This document shows positions 9,728-18,146 of a stretch of DNA of 64,000 bases, piece by piece; the stretch's first letter is position 1, and each line of letters begins with the position of its first letter. Origin of the DNA: an uncultured Opitutia bacterium (lineage in GTDB: Bacteria; Verrucomicrobiota; Verrucomicrobiia; Opitutales; Opitutaceae); the NCBI GenBank assembly GCA_903881475.1, contig CAIRTK010000011.1:32357-96356 (forward strand), given 5' to 3'. The position numbers and the translations under genes are program-made. Under the pieces are notes generated by a model. That model was given only the letters and a program-made list of their open reading frames with translations, searched no databases and was not told the DNA's origin.

Positions 9728-9818
9728 GGCCACAAAAAGGCACAAAAACACACAATAAATAAAGTCCTGTTCTTTCGTTTGCCCAAATTCTGTGCCTTTT
9801 CGTGCCTCGTCGTGGCCA
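9728..9818. repeat. Inverted pair of period-10 repeats between rnhC and mutY
   Basis: The left arm contains ggccac, then ggcac, then cacac separated by A-runs at roughly 10-nt steps. The right arm repeats gtg at 9792, 9802 and 9812 (gtgcctttt-, gtgcctcgt-, gtggcc). The arms are complementary, so the rnhC/mutY divergent spacer can fold into a long imperfect hairpin. The third gtg is the likely mutY start codon. Confidence 0.6.
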
Positions 9819-10852
9819 ACTCCCCCACAGCCTCCCTTTTGGCGGCCAAGCCCGCCTTCCAGCGCGCCCTGGCCGACTGGTACCGCGCTCATGCCCGCGT
9901 GCTGCCCTGGCGCGAGTCTCCGTCGCTCTACAAGACCGTCGTGAGCGAGTTGATGCTGCAGCAGACGCAGGTGAAGACCGTCCTCCCCTACTTCGCCCGC
10001 TGGCTCGCCGAGTTCCCGGATTTCGCCGCGCTGTCCGCCGCGCCCGAGGCGCGCGTCCTGAAGCTTTGGGAAGGCCTCGGCTACTACTCGCGCGCCCGCA
10101 ACCTCCACCGGCTCGCCCGGAACCTCGCCGCCCTGCCCGCCCCGCCCCGCACCGCGGCCGAGTGGCAGGAGCTTCCCGGCGTGGGGCCGTACACCGCCGC
10201 CGCAATCACGAGCATCTCCTTCGGCGCGCCGGCGGCATGCGTGGACGGCAATGTGGTCCGCATCCTCGCACGCCTGACCGCCGACGCCACGCCCTACCGC
10301 GATTCCGCCAGCGCCTCAAAAGCCTTCACGCCCCTCGCCAACGCGCTGCTGCCCGCAGTCCATCCCGGCGATCACAACCAGGCCATGATGGAGCTCGGCG
10401 CCACGGTCTGCTTCCGCCAGAGCCCGCTCTGCCTGACGTGCCCGGTGCGCGAATTCTGCGCCGCCGGCCGGCAGGGCGACCCCGGGGCCTATCCGCGCCT
10501 CGCGCCCAAAAAAATGGAGCAGCTGTCCGTCACGCGCGTTTGGTCGGAGCGCCAGGGCGCGCTGCTGCTGCACCTAACCGCCGCCGACGCGCGACGTTTT
10601 GCCAGCATGCATGAACTCCCCACCGCGGAGCAGGCCGGCCTCGACAAGACCTTGGTCACGCGCGGCAAACTCCTCGCCAAAAAACGCCGCGGCATCACGC
10701 GTTATCAGGTCACCGAGTCGATCTACGCTGCCGCCGCCCCCCGCGGAAAACTGCAGCCCGGTCTGGTCTGGGTCCCGTTCGCTACGCTCGACACCCTCAC
10801 CCTCACCGGCCCCCACCGCCGCTGGATCAACGAGCTCCTCGCCGCCCGCTGA
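9812..10852 (+). CDS. mutY: A/G-specific adenine DNA glycosylase
   Basis: A 346-residue base-excision enzyme removing adenine mispaired with 8-oxoguanine. It has a helix-hairpin-helix region (ELPGVGPYTAAAI) with the catalytic Asp in the following segment (VDGNVVRIL), an early catalytic-Glu region (SELMLQQTQV), and an iron-sulfur cluster motif C-x6-C-x2-C-x5-C (CFRQSPLCLTCPVREFC). A C-terminal NUDIX-like domain follows, ending in the PHRRWINELLA region. The GTG at 9812 gives a normal N-terminus before ALADWYRAHARVLPW. The longer frame from 9680 would read through the repeat and into rnhC. Confidence 0.93.
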   Translation: MANSPTASLLAAKPAFQRALADWYRAHARVLPWRESPSLYKTVVSELMLQQTQVKTVLPYFARWLAEFPDFAALSAAPEARVLKLWEGLGYYSRARNLHRLARNLAALPAPPRTAAEWQELPGVGPYTAAAITSISFGAPAACVDGNVVRILARLTADATPYRDSASASKAFTPLANALLPAVHPGDHNQAMMELGATVCFRQSPLCLTCPVREFCAAGRQGDPGAYPRLAPKKMEQLSVTRVWSERQGALLLHLTAADARRFASMHELPTAEQAGLDKTLVTRGKLLAKKRRGITRYQVTESIYAAAAPRGKLQPGLVWVPFATLDTLTLTGPHRRWINELLAAR

Positions 10853-10877
10853 CCTTCTCATTCTCCCAACCCCAACG

Positions 10878-10906
10878 CCAGTGTCACGTAATACGTGACA
10901 CTGGCA
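10878..10906. repeat. TACGTA palindrome, copy 1
   Basis: A perfect 29-bp palindrome with 14-bp arms and a single central A at 10892. The core TGTCACGTAATACGTGACA is shared with three other copies in the window (11312, 18492, 26495). It lies 26 bp after mutY and 17 bp before the HTH gene. Similarity with copy 2 extends left through AACCCCAA, giving a 39-bp direct repeat (10869-10907 versus 11302-11340) with two mismatches. No T-run follows, so it is not an ordinary terminator. Confidence 0.9.
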
Positions 10907-10923
10907 AAAACCCAGAAATCACC

Positions 10924-11325
10924 ATGAACAGCTACATTCATCCCCGTTTGCGGCCTTTTTTCGAACTCGCCGAGATGCTTGAACAGGCCGCGCGCGCGAC
11001 GAGCAGGTCATTGCGGCAAAAGCATCATGCGTGGACTCGGCCGCGCGCCGGCGCCACGCTCCGACCCGGCCCCGGGACGCCTTTGTGGAACGAACTGGCC
11101 CGGATCGCCGCCGCGCATACGGTGCGCTATGGGGAGAAGGCCAAACTGGGCCGCCATCTCGGCGTGCCGCGCCAGCGGGTGCATGAGTATCTCATCGCCC
11201 AAACGGCCTGCCCCGACACGGAGCGGGCGCTCCTCCTGATCACCTGGCTGCTCACCCGGCATGAGTCCGTCGGCACCGACCAGCCTCGGATCCCCTCGCC
11301 GAACCCCAAACCCAGTGTCACGTAA
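10924..11325 (+). CDS. Small HTH protein between two palindromes
   Basis: A 133-residue protein of unrecognised family. Residues about 71-91 (EKAKLGRHLGVPRQRVHEYL) look like a Cro/CI-type helix-turn-helix. The N-terminal 50 residues are Arg-rich and basic (MLEQAARATSRSLRQKHHAW), and the C-terminal tail is Pro-rich and probably disordered. The gene is bracketed by copies 1 and 2 of the TACGTA palindrome. Its stop codon TAA is formed by the centre of copy 2, and the last residues (PSVT) are encoded by that palindrome's left arm. The natural hypothesis is that the protein binds the palindrome, possibly to maintain or mobilise it. It could instead be an ordinary xenobiotic-response-like regulator. 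Function is not established. Confidence 0.75.
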   Translation: MNSYIHPRLRPFFELAEMLEQAARATSRSLRQKHHAWTRPRAGATLRPGPGTPLWNELARIAAAHTVRYGEKAKLGRHLGVPRQRVHEYLIAQTACPDTERALLLITWLLTRHESVGTDQPRIPSPNPKPSVT

Positions 11326-11338
11326 TACGTGACACTGG
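11312..11338. repeat. TACGTA palindrome, copy 2
   Basis: A perfect 27-bp palindrome with 13-bp arms centred on A11325. It overlaps the end of the HTH gene, whose TAA stop occupies 11323-11325. It is the right member of the 39-bp direct repeat around that gene. The next 120 bp, up to the epimerase-like gene, hold nothing I recognise. Confidence 0.9.
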
Positions 11339-11461
11339 CATCGGGGGGGAGCCCCGGGCGGTTGCTGGCACGGTTGAATGCAACGATCCAAGAGGGCCGA
11401 GGCCTGCGCAAGGCCGGGGACTTGCTTGGCGGATCGATCTCCGCGCCCTCACATCTCGCAC

Positions 11462-12415
11462 TTAGCTGGACGCCATCAGTGCCTCGATCCGCTCCTTCGA
11501 GCTGCGCACGTCCTCTACGGCGATGCGCGGGCTGAGCTCAAGCACAAGCAGGTGCTCGGGCCGCCAGAAGCTGCTGACCATCTTGAAATCGATCCGGCCC
11601 GTCCCGACGCCCTGATGGTCGTAGCCTTCCGCATCCACATCGTGCAGGTGGAATCCGATCAGCCGCGGCGCCATTTTTTCCAGGAACGCCCGCTGGTCCA
11701 GCACCCCCATCGTCTGCTTGATGTCCGCGTGTCCCGTGTCGTGCCAGTACCCCACCGGCGCCTCCGCGGGCAGCCCGGCCAGGAACCCGGCGTAATCGTC
11801 ATCCAGCGGCAGCTCGTCGAATTTCTCGCGGTTCTCAAACCCGAGCTTGATTCCCTTCCCGGCCGCATAGCCAAGGATTTCGGCCACGCTGGCCTGCGTC
11901 TGCAGCCAGAAGGGACCCATCTGCTTCCTCAGCCGCACAAAGGCCTTGGCCAGCAGCGCCTGGTAGGCCTTGTCGTCGGCCAGGCGGACGCCCGGGTGTC
12001 GTTCGGCATAGTCGCTGAGCTTGATTGCGGGATTGAACCAGAAGAATCCCACGCTCCCGAGATGACAGACCAGGACGCGCGCCCCGACCTGGGCGGCGAA
12101 GTCGATCGAGCGCTTGGTGTACCTCAGCCACTGGTCGTGCTCCTGCTGCGCGCTGGAGGAAGGCTGGAACAGGTTCGGCGCCGCATGGACAACCCCCGTC
12201 GGCAGCGGGCAGAAATTGTGGGTGGAGCCGATTTTGACCACGCCTTCGTCCACTGCCTTGAGGAGGCCGGGGACGAGGGTGATCCGGATCCCGTGGCTCA
12301 ATTCGATGAACTCGAAGCCCAGGCCGGCCATTTCCTGAGCCATGGCGTAGCCGTCGGTATGCCGGGACGAGCACCAGCTGGTGGAAAGGGACAGGGTCGG
12401 TTGCGCGCAGGCCAC
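11462..12415 (-). CDS. Sugar phosphate isomerase/epimerase-like TIM barrel
   Basis: A 317-residue protein of the xylose-isomerase-like / AP-endonuclease-2 TIM-barrel superfamily, which binds metals and acts on sugars or, in other branches, on abasic DNA. Signs include GFEFIELSHG near the N-terminus, a metal-site strand LGFENREKFDELP (Glu), GYWHDTGHADI (His-Asp-His) and GFHLHDVDAEGYDHQG (His-x-His). The C-terminus ends VLELSPRIAVEDVRSS. The start codon is GTG at 12415. It is a lone gene downstream of the rpsU terminator on the same strand. The specific substrate cannot be told from sequence. Confidence 0.8.
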   Translation of the reverse strand: MACAQPTLSLSTSWCSSRHTDGYAMAQEMAGLGFEFIELSHGIRITLVPGLLKAVDEGVVKIGSTHNFCPLPTGVVHAAPNLFQPSSSAQQEHDQWLRYTKRSIDFAAQVGARVLVCHLGSVGFFWFNPAIKLSDYAERHPGVRLADDKAYQALLAKAFVRLRKQMGPFWLQTQASVAEILGYAAGKGIKLGFENREKFDELPLDDDYAGFLAGLPAEAPVGYWHDTGHADIKQTMGVLDQRAFLEKMAPRLIGFHLHDVDAEGYDHQGVGTGRIDFKMVSSFWRPEHLLVLELSPRIAVEDVRSSKERIEALMASS

Positions 12416-12454
12416 AGGCCCTCACGAAGTCAGCGCCCGGCCGGATTGCACCAT

Positions 12455-12488
12455 AAAAAAGCCGCGCCCCCGGAAAAGGAGGCGCGGC
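12455..12488 (-). terminator. Rho-independent terminator after rpsU
   Basis: On the minus strand an 8-bp perfect stem (GCCGCGCC / GGCGCGGC, 12461-12468 with 12481-12488) is followed by six T. It sits 31 bp past the rpsU stop. Confidence 0.85.
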
Positions 12489-12519
12489 GAAAGTTGGCTA
12501 ACTCGCTCCGGGCGAGGGC

Positions 12520-12717
12520 TTACTCGGCGTAGCGACGGCGCAGCATCTGGGTGAAGGCCTGGACCTTCTCCTTGCGGCGGCGCTTCTCGCAGGGCTTCTC
12601 GTAGTAGCGCTTGGCGCGGGTGCCCTTGATGATGTTCTCGCGATCGAGCTTCTTCTTCATGCGGCGCAGCGCACGGTCAACCGGCTCGTTCTTGCGGATC
12701 TTGATTTCGATGGACAT
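12520..12717 (-). CDS. rpsU: Ribosomal protein S21
   Basis: A 65-residue small-subunit protein: MSIEIKIRKNEPVDRALRRM at the start and a basic tail (YEKPCEKRRRKEKVQAF). Family members are 55-75 residues and very basic. The ATG at 12717 matches the family start; the longer frame adds unrelated residues. It helps 30S subunits engage mRNA. It is a monocistronic gene with a strong terminator. Confidence 0.97.
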   Translation of the reverse strand: MSIEIKIRKNEPVDRALRRMKKKLDRENIIKGTRAKRYYEKPCEKRRRKEKVQAFTQMLRRRYAE

Positions 12718-12820
12718 GTGGTCGGACGTGTTTGTGAAAGGAAAAGCCGACAAATAGGCCAAGCCTCGCGTCGCGCGTCAATGGCTTTTTTGGGCTGGTT
12801 TCGGGGCAGATTTTGAATGT

Positions 12821-12910
12821 GGAACTCAGAAACTCAGGAACCGGCCAGCCCAGCCAGCTGGCGAAGCCATCGAGAAAATCTCCGGCTCCCTTCCTGATTT
12901 CCTGAGTTCC
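12821..12910. repeat. Inverted pair of period-9 repeats upstream of dnaE
   Basis: The left arm ggaactcagaaactcaggaa (12821-12840) and right arm ttcctgatttcctgagttcc (12891-12910) are near-perfect reverse complements, and each is a tandem of about two 9-mers (aactcagga). The element fills most of the spacer between rpsU and dnaE, which are divergent. Confidence 0.7.
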
Positions 12911-12972
12911 CCATCACTCTCCATTTCCCGCCTTGCGCATGCCCACCGACTGGCTTGCTTAGGCCTCTCTCC

Positions 12973-15900
12973 GTGCCGTCCGTCGATAAAAACTTCGTCC
13001 ATCTCCATGTCCACTCGGACTACAGCCTCCTGGACGGCGCCTGCCGGATCGACCGTCTGATGGACCGGGCCGTCGAGCTTGGCATGGGCGCCCTCGCTCT
13101 CACTGATCACGGCAACCTCTACGGCGCAGTCGAGTTCTACAACACAGCCAAGTCCAAGGGCATCAAACCCCTCATCGGCTGCGAGCTCTACCTCGTCGAG
13201 ACCTCCCGCCTCGAGAAGCACGGCCGCTCCGACGATGAGGGCAAGAGCATCTTCCATCTCGGCCTGCTGGCCAAAAATCTCACCGGCTACCAGAACCTGC
13301 TCAAGCTGGTCTCCGACGCCCACCTCAAGGGGTTTTACTACAAGCCCCGCACCGACCTCGAGACCCTCGCCAAATATTCCAACGGCCTCATCGGTTTCAC
13401 TGGCTGCCTCGCCTCGCTCGTCCCACAACACCTGCTCCACGACCGTTACGAGGACGCCCAAAAGGCCTGCGCCCGCTTCGTCGACCTCTTCGGCCGTGAG
13501 AATTACTTCGTCGAGATCCAGGACCACGGCATCCCTGAGCAACGCAAGATCATCCCCGGTCTCCTCAAGCTCGCGGAGGAATTCAACCTCAAGGTCATCT
13601 GTACGAATGACGTTCACTACGTCCGCAACGCCGACGCCGGCCCGCACGACGCCATGCTCTGCATCCAGACCGGCGCAAAGATCGAGGACGAGAAGCGCAT
13701 GCGTTTCGACGGCACGCAGTTTTACCTGAAATCACGCGACGAGATGGCGAAGCTGTTCCTCGAGGTGCCCGAGTCGGTGCTGAACACCCAACTCGTCGCC
13801 GAGATGTGCGACCTGACCATCCCGTTCCCCAAGGGCAGCGAGCGCTATCCGAAATACCCGCTGCCCGCCGAACTCAGGACCGACCGCTCCGGATATCTTC
13901 TTGATCTCTGCATCGCCGGCCTGAAGCGCCGCTACGGCGTGGATTACCATAGCCCGGGCAAAGCCGCCGATCCCGCGCTCGCGCAAGTCCTCGTCGATCG
14001 CCTCGATTTCGAACTCAGCATCATCGGCAAGACCGGCTTCATCGATTACTTCCTCGTCGTCTGGGATTTCATCGACTGGGCCAGGCGGCAGGGCATCCCC
14101 GTCGGCCCCGGCCGCGGCTCCGGCGCCGGCTGCATCGTCGCCTACGTCCTCGGCATCACTAACCTCGACCCGCTCCGCTTCAAGCTGCTCTTCGAGCGCT
14201 TCCTCAACCCCGAGCGTGTCTCGCCGCCGGACTTCGACATCGACTTCTGCATGCGCCGCCGCGGCGAGGTCATCGACTACGTCCGCCAGAAATACGGCAA
14301 CGACTGCGTCGCCAACATCATCACCTACGGCACGCTCGGCGCGAAGATGGTCATCCGCGACGTCTCCCGCGTCCACAACCTGCCCTACGCCGAGGCCGAC
14401 CGCCTCGCCAAGATGATCCCCGACGAGCTCAACATCTCGCTCGAGGACGCCCAGAAGAAATCCGCCGAGCTCCGCGACGAGGTCGCGCGGAATCCCGTTG
14501 CGAAAAAGATCTTCGACCAGGCGCTCGTCCTTGAGGGCATGGTCCGCAACACCGGCAAGCACGCCGCCGGCATCATCATTACCGACCGGCCCCTCGAGGA
14601 GTTCGTCCCGCTCACCCTGCAGGAAGGCGATGTCACCGTGCAGTACGACATGAACGCGGTGTCGAAGCTCGGCCTACTGAAGATGGATTTCCTCGGCCTC
14701 AAGACGCTCACCGTCATCGCCGACGCCGTGGACCACATCCGCCGCACCGCCGACCCGAAATTCGACCTCGAGGCCGTCGGCTTCGAGGACCCGAAGACCT
14801 ACGCCCTCCTCAACACCGGTCGCACCACCGGCGTATTCCAGCTGGAATCCACCGGCATGCAGGCGCTCTGCCGCCAGATCAGCCTGTCGTCGATCGACGA
14901 GATCGTCGCCCTCATCGCGCTCTACCGCCCGGGCCCGATGGAATGGATTCCCGACTACGTGCGCGGCAAGAAAGACCCGAGCACCGTCAAGTTTCCGCAC
15001 AAGCTCCTCGAGGAGGTCTGCCGCGAGACCTACGGAGTGATGGTCTACCAGGAGCAGGTCATGGAGGCCGCCAAGATCATCGCCGGCTACACGCTCGGCG
15101 GCGCCGACATGCTGCGCCGCGCCATGGGCAAGAAGGACCCTGTGGGCATGGCACAGGAGCGCGACAAGTTCGTCGCGGGCGCCAAGCAGGTGAACAACAT
15201 CGACGAGAAGACCGCCAACTCGATCTTCGACATCCTGAACAAGTTCGCCGGCTATGGCTTCAACAAGTCCCACTCCGCCGCCTACGCCGTCCTCAGCTAC
15301 CAGACCGGCTACCTCAAGGCGAACTACCCCGCCCAGTTCATGGCCGCCATGCTGTCGAGCGAGCTCGGCAACTCGGAGAAGGTCTCCCACTTCGTGGCCG
15401 AGTGCGAGTCGATGGGCCTGCGCGTCCTTGGGCCGGACGTGAATGAATCACGCGAAATGTTCACCCCGGTATTTCACAAGTCAGCCGGCGATCCGACGCC
15501 GGCCGCCGGCCGTGCAGAAGCCGAAAGCGCGCGCGGCGAAGCCGCGATTCGGTTCGGCCTCGCCGGCATCAAGGGCGTCGGCGAGCAGGCCGCGTTGAAG
15601 ATCATCGAGGAGCGCGACAAGAACGGCCCTTTCCACGACTTCGCGGACTTCATCTCCCGCGTCGACGCCCGCGCGCTCAACAAGCGCGTGCTCGAGCACC
15701 TGGTGAAGACCGGCGCCTTCGACTTCAGCGGCGCCCCGCGCAAGCCGCTCTTCGACGGCATCGACGCCGCCCTGTCCACCGTCGCCTCCACCGCCCGCGA
15801 CAAGGCCGCCGGCCAGAACACCTTCCTCGACATGCTCGCCGAGGAGGCGCCGGCCAAGGTTGTGGGCGGGGTGCCCACGCCCCGCGTGGTAACCCAGCAC

Positions 15901-16608
15901 GGCACCGCCGGCGACTTCAGTTCGGCCGAGCGCCTGCAGTTCGAGAAGGAGCTGCTCGGCTTCTATGTGTCGGGCCACCCGATGAACGTCTACACGGGGC
16001 TTGCCGAGGCCATCAACACGTTCACCGAGGACGAACTCCTCCGGCTCGGCGACCGCACCGAGTTCCGGCTCTGCGGCATCGCCTCGAACATCACGAAGAA
16101 ACTCTCGAAGAAGGACAACCGCCCGTGGGCCGCCTTCACGCTCTCGAGCAAGCGCGCCGCCCTCCAGCTCAACATGTTTGCCGACGCCTATGCGGCGTAC
16201 GCGCAGAACCTGCTGCCCGACACGCCCGTGCTCGTGCAGGGCAACATCATCGGCGGCAACGACGGCACCCGCATCAACATCAAGGAGTGCTACCCGCTCG
16301 AGAACTTCGTCACCGGCATCGTCCGCAAGGTCACCTGGCTCCTGCATCCCGCCCACCCGGAGCTGCCCGCCTTCTTCCGCCTGCTCCGCGACACCATCAA
16401 CGGGCAGTCGGGCGACACGCGTATGGAATTCGCCTTCGTGTTTGACGACCGCGCCGCACCCGTCGCCGAGGCCAGCGGCGCGCTCGGCTGGAAACTCACC
16501 GCGCCGGTCTTCCAGCAGCTCCGCGCCCATCCCGCCGTCGCCGGCGTCCAGCTCGAGACCAAGCGCCTCGAGCTGAAGCAGGACCGCCGCTGGGCCAAGC
16601 GCGGGTAG
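12973..16608 (+). CDS. dnaE: DNA polymerase III subunit alpha
   Basis: The replicative polymerase, about 1211 residues from the GTG at 12973; a TTG at 12955 in the same frame is possible. Order: PHP domain (FVHLHVHSDYSLLDG), palm with GPGRGSGAGCIVAY and catalytic aspartates in PPDFDIDFCMRRRGEVIDY, fingers, helix-hairpin-helix (GIKGVGEQAALKI), then an OB fold. The internal clamp-binding segment appears as a degenerate QNTFLDML near residue 947. An unusual Pro/Ala/Glu-rich stretch (SAGDPTPAAGRAEAESARGE, residues about 836-856) interrupts the region just before the HhH motif, where other DnaE proteins run straight from the MF motif to IRFGL. Another low-complexity patch (VVGGVPTPRVVTQHGTAGD) sits near residue 960. 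Confidence 0.96.
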   Translation: MPSVDKNFVHLHVHSDYSLLDGACRIDRLMDRAVELGMGALALTDHGNLYGAVEFYNTAKSKGIKPLIGCELYLVETSRLEKHGRSDDEGKSIFHLGLLAKNLTGYQNLLKLVSDAHLKGFYYKPRTDLETLAKYSNGLIGFTGCLASLVPQHLLHDRYEDAQKACARFVDLFGRENYFVEIQDHGIPEQRKIIPGLLKLAEEFNLKVICTNDVHYVRNADAGPHDAMLCIQTGAKIEDEKRMRFDGTQFYLKSRDEMAKLFLEVPESVLNTQLVAEMCDLTIPFPKGSERYPKYPLPAELRTDRSGYLLDLCIAGLKRRYGVDYHSPGKAADPALAQVLVDRLDFELSIIGKTGFIDYFLVVWDFIDWARRQGIPVGPGRGSGAGCIVAYVLGITNLDPLRFKLLFERFLNPERVSPPDFDIDFCMRRRGEVIDYVRQKYGNDCVANIITYGTLGAKMVIRDVSRVHNLPYAEADRLAKMIPDELNISLEDAQKKSAELRDEVARNPVAKKIFDQALVLEGMVRNTGKHAAGIIITDRPLEEFVPLTLQEGDVTVQYDMNAVSKLGLLKMDFLGLKTLTVIADAVDHIRRTADPKFDLEAVGFEDPKTYALLNTGRTTGVFQLESTGMQALCRQISLSSIDEIVALIALYRPGPMEWIPDYVRGKKDPSTVKFPHKLLEEVCRETYGVMVYQEQVMEAAKIIAGYTLGGADMLRRAMGKKDPVGMAQERDKFVAGAKQVNNIDEKTANSIFDILNKFAGYGFNKSHSAAYAVLSYQTGYLKANYPAQFMAAMLSSELGNSEKVSHFVAECESMGLRVLGPDVNESREMFTPVFHKSAGDPTPAAGRAEAESARGEAAIRFGLAGIKGVGEQAALKIIEERDKNGPFHDFADFISRVDARALNKRVLEHLVKTGAFDFSGAPRKPLFDGIDAALSTVASTARDKAAGQNTFLDMLAEEAPAKVVGGVPTPRVVTQHGTAGDFSSAERLQFEKELLGFYVSGHPMNVYTGLAEAINTFTEDELLRLGDRTEFRLCGIASNITKKLSKKDNRPWAAFTLSSKRAALQLNMFADAYAAYAQNLLPDTPVLVQGNIIGGNDGTRINIKECYPLENFVTGIVRKVTWLLHPAHPELPAFFRLLRDTINGQSGDTRMEFAFVFDDRAAPVAEASGALGWKLTAPVFQQLRAHPAVAGVQLETKRLELKQDRRWAKRG

Positions 16609-16619
16609 GATCAGGGTGG

Positions 16620-16640
16620 AGCGCATTGCCCCAATGCGCT
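16620..16640 (+). terminator. Hairpin after dnaE
   Basis: A 9-bp perfect stem (AGCGCATTG / CAATGCGCT) with a CCC loop starts 12 bp after the dnaE stop. There is no T-run, so termination or mRNA 3' end protection is only probable. Confidence 0.45.
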
Positions 16641-16765
16641 GGGTAGCTCTGCCCACAGTTGACCCTCGACCGAGCCAAACAACGCGTTGAGGCCAACGCC
16701 TTCCCCCCGCGATTCCCGAACAGGGCAGGTCAAAGACCCGCCCGACCCCATTTCAGGGTTTGTGC

Positions 16766-16792
16766 TTCGCGCCCTTCGCGTGCTTCGTGGTG
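16766..16792 (+). repeat. Period-9 array before rsmB-like gene
   Basis: Three 9-mers in tandem (ttcgcgccc, ttcgcgtgc, ttcgtggtg) end 7 bp before the ATG of the methyltransferase gene. The same motif recurs at 18147-18173 and 42570-42588. Confidence 0.7.
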
Positions 16793-16798
16793 AAACAC

Positions 16799-17959
16799 AT
16801 GCCCGATCAAGCCACGCTCAACCACGCCGCCCAGGTCCTTGCCGGCATCTCCGCCGACCAGCGCGCCGACACCGCGCTGCGCTTCTACCTCGAGGGTCGC
16901 CGCTATCTCCAGCCGCCGGTGAAGCGCGTCATCAGCCACACGGTCTTCGTCTATTTCCGCTGGCTGTCCTGGCTCGATCCCAAGGCCTCACCGCAGAAAC
17001 GCCTCGAACAGGCCGTCGCGCTTCACGAGCGCTTCCTGGCCGACCCGAAATCCGTCAAGGCCGAGACCCTTGCCGTCCGTGCCGTGCCCGCCTGGCTCTG
17101 GACCGAGCTGGATTTTCCCGCCGACACCACCGGCGAAACCACGGCGAAGGCTGGTTATCTTCGCCAGCTGCAACGCGATCCCGCCCTCTGGCTGCGCGCC
17201 CGCCCCGGCCAGGGCGCCGCGCTCGCAAAATCCCTCTTCGCCTGCGAGCCGACCGACCGCGCCCCCGATGCCCTCCGCTTCACCGGCACGCAGGATCTCT
17301 TCAAGACCGAGCAGTTCAAGACCGGCGAGTTCGAGATCCAGGACCTCGCCTCGCAGCTTGTCGGCCACGCCGCCGCGCCCAAGCCCGGTGAAACCTGGTG
17401 GGACGCCTGCGCCGGCGAGGGCGGCAAGACCCTCCATCTTGCGGACCTCATGCAGAACAAGGGCGTGGTCTGGGCCACCGACCGCAACGAAAAGCGCATC
17501 GACACCCTGAAGCGCCGCGCCGCCCGCGCGAAGCTCTTCAACTTCCGGACCGAGTTTTGGGACGGCGGTTCGCGCCTGCCGACCAAGGTCAAGTTCGACG
17601 GCATCCTGCTCGACGCCCCCTGCAGCGGCGTCGGCACGTGGCAGCGCAACCCCCATGCCCGCTGGACCACCACCCCGGACGACGTCCGCGAGCTTGCCGC
17701 CACCCAGCTCGCGCTCCTCAACAATGTCGCCGGCTCGCTCAAACCCAAGGGCCGACTCATCTACGCCGTCTGCACGCTCACCCGCAGCGAAACCACCGCC
17801 GTCGCCGACGCCTTCGCTGCCGCCCATCCGGAACTGGAGCCCCTGCCGCTCTCCATCGCCGCGGCCGGCTCGCCCGACACTTCGCGCGTCACGCTCTGGC
17901 CGCAGGAGATCAATGCCAATGGCATGTTCATCGCCGGCTGGCGGAGAAAGACAGTCTAA
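16799..17959 (+). CDS. RsmB/NOP2-family rRNA cytosine-C5 methyltransferase
   Basis: A 386-residue SAM-dependent enzyme. Motifs: SAM-binding DACAGEGGKTLHLADLM, motif IV LLDAPCSGVGTWQRNP with the PC catalytic/release cysteine, and motif VI YAVCTLTRSE carrying the TC-type catalytic region (here VCTL). A helical N-terminal domain of about 150 residues precedes it. The substrate is probably 16S rRNA (RsmB/RsmF-like). The ATG at 16799 was chosen; the upstream extension is repeat DNA. Confidence 0.87.
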   Translation: MPDQATLNHAAQVLAGISADQRADTALRFYLEGRRYLQPPVKRVISHTVFVYFRWLSWLDPKASPQKRLEQAVALHERFLADPKSVKAETLAVRAVPAWLWTELDFPADTTGETTAKAGYLRQLQRDPALWLRARPGQGAALAKSLFACEPTDRAPDALRFTGTQDLFKTEQFKTGEFEIQDLASQLVGHAAAPKPGETWWDACAGEGGKTLHLADLMQNKGVVWATDRNEKRIDTLKRRAARAKLFNFRTEFWDGGSRLPTKVKFDGILLDAPCSGVGTWQRNPHARWTTTPDDVRELAATQLALLNNVAGSLKPKGRLIYAVCTLTRSETTAVADAFAAAHPELEPLPLSIAAAGSPDTSRVTLWPQEINANGMFIAGWRRKTV

Positions 17960-17981
17960 AGAGCACCCCTTCCTGGCCACC

Positions 17982-18074
17982 TTGTCATTCTGAATGAAGT
18001 GAAGAATCCAGTTGGATCAGGTCGAAACCCGCAGCGAAGTCCCACTGGATACTTCGGTACGCTCAGCATGACAA
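17982..18074. repeat. 93-bp imperfect palindrome (CATTCTGA type)
   Basis: Two 31-nt arms, 17982-18012 (TTGTCATTCTGAATGAAG...) and 18044-18074 (...CGCTCAGCATGACAA), are imperfect reverse complements around a 31-nt centre. Repeats of this look are, to my recollection, scattered in many environmental bacterial genomes. It lies between the two methyltransferase genes. Confidence 0.75.
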
Positions 18075-18146
18075 ACCTTGGCCTCGCGGTTCCGTGGATA
18101 TTCCTCGGCCTGCAGCGCACCTGAGCGCCTTCCTTCCCATCCGTCC

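Noticed and set aside
10878..11338. Palindromes as intrinsic terminators
   Set aside because: No T-run follows any copy, and one copy lies inside a gene.
10869..11340. Known insertion sequence or integron cassette
   Set aside because: There is no transposase or integrase in the window, and the HTH protein shows no DDE or tyrosine-recombinase motif.
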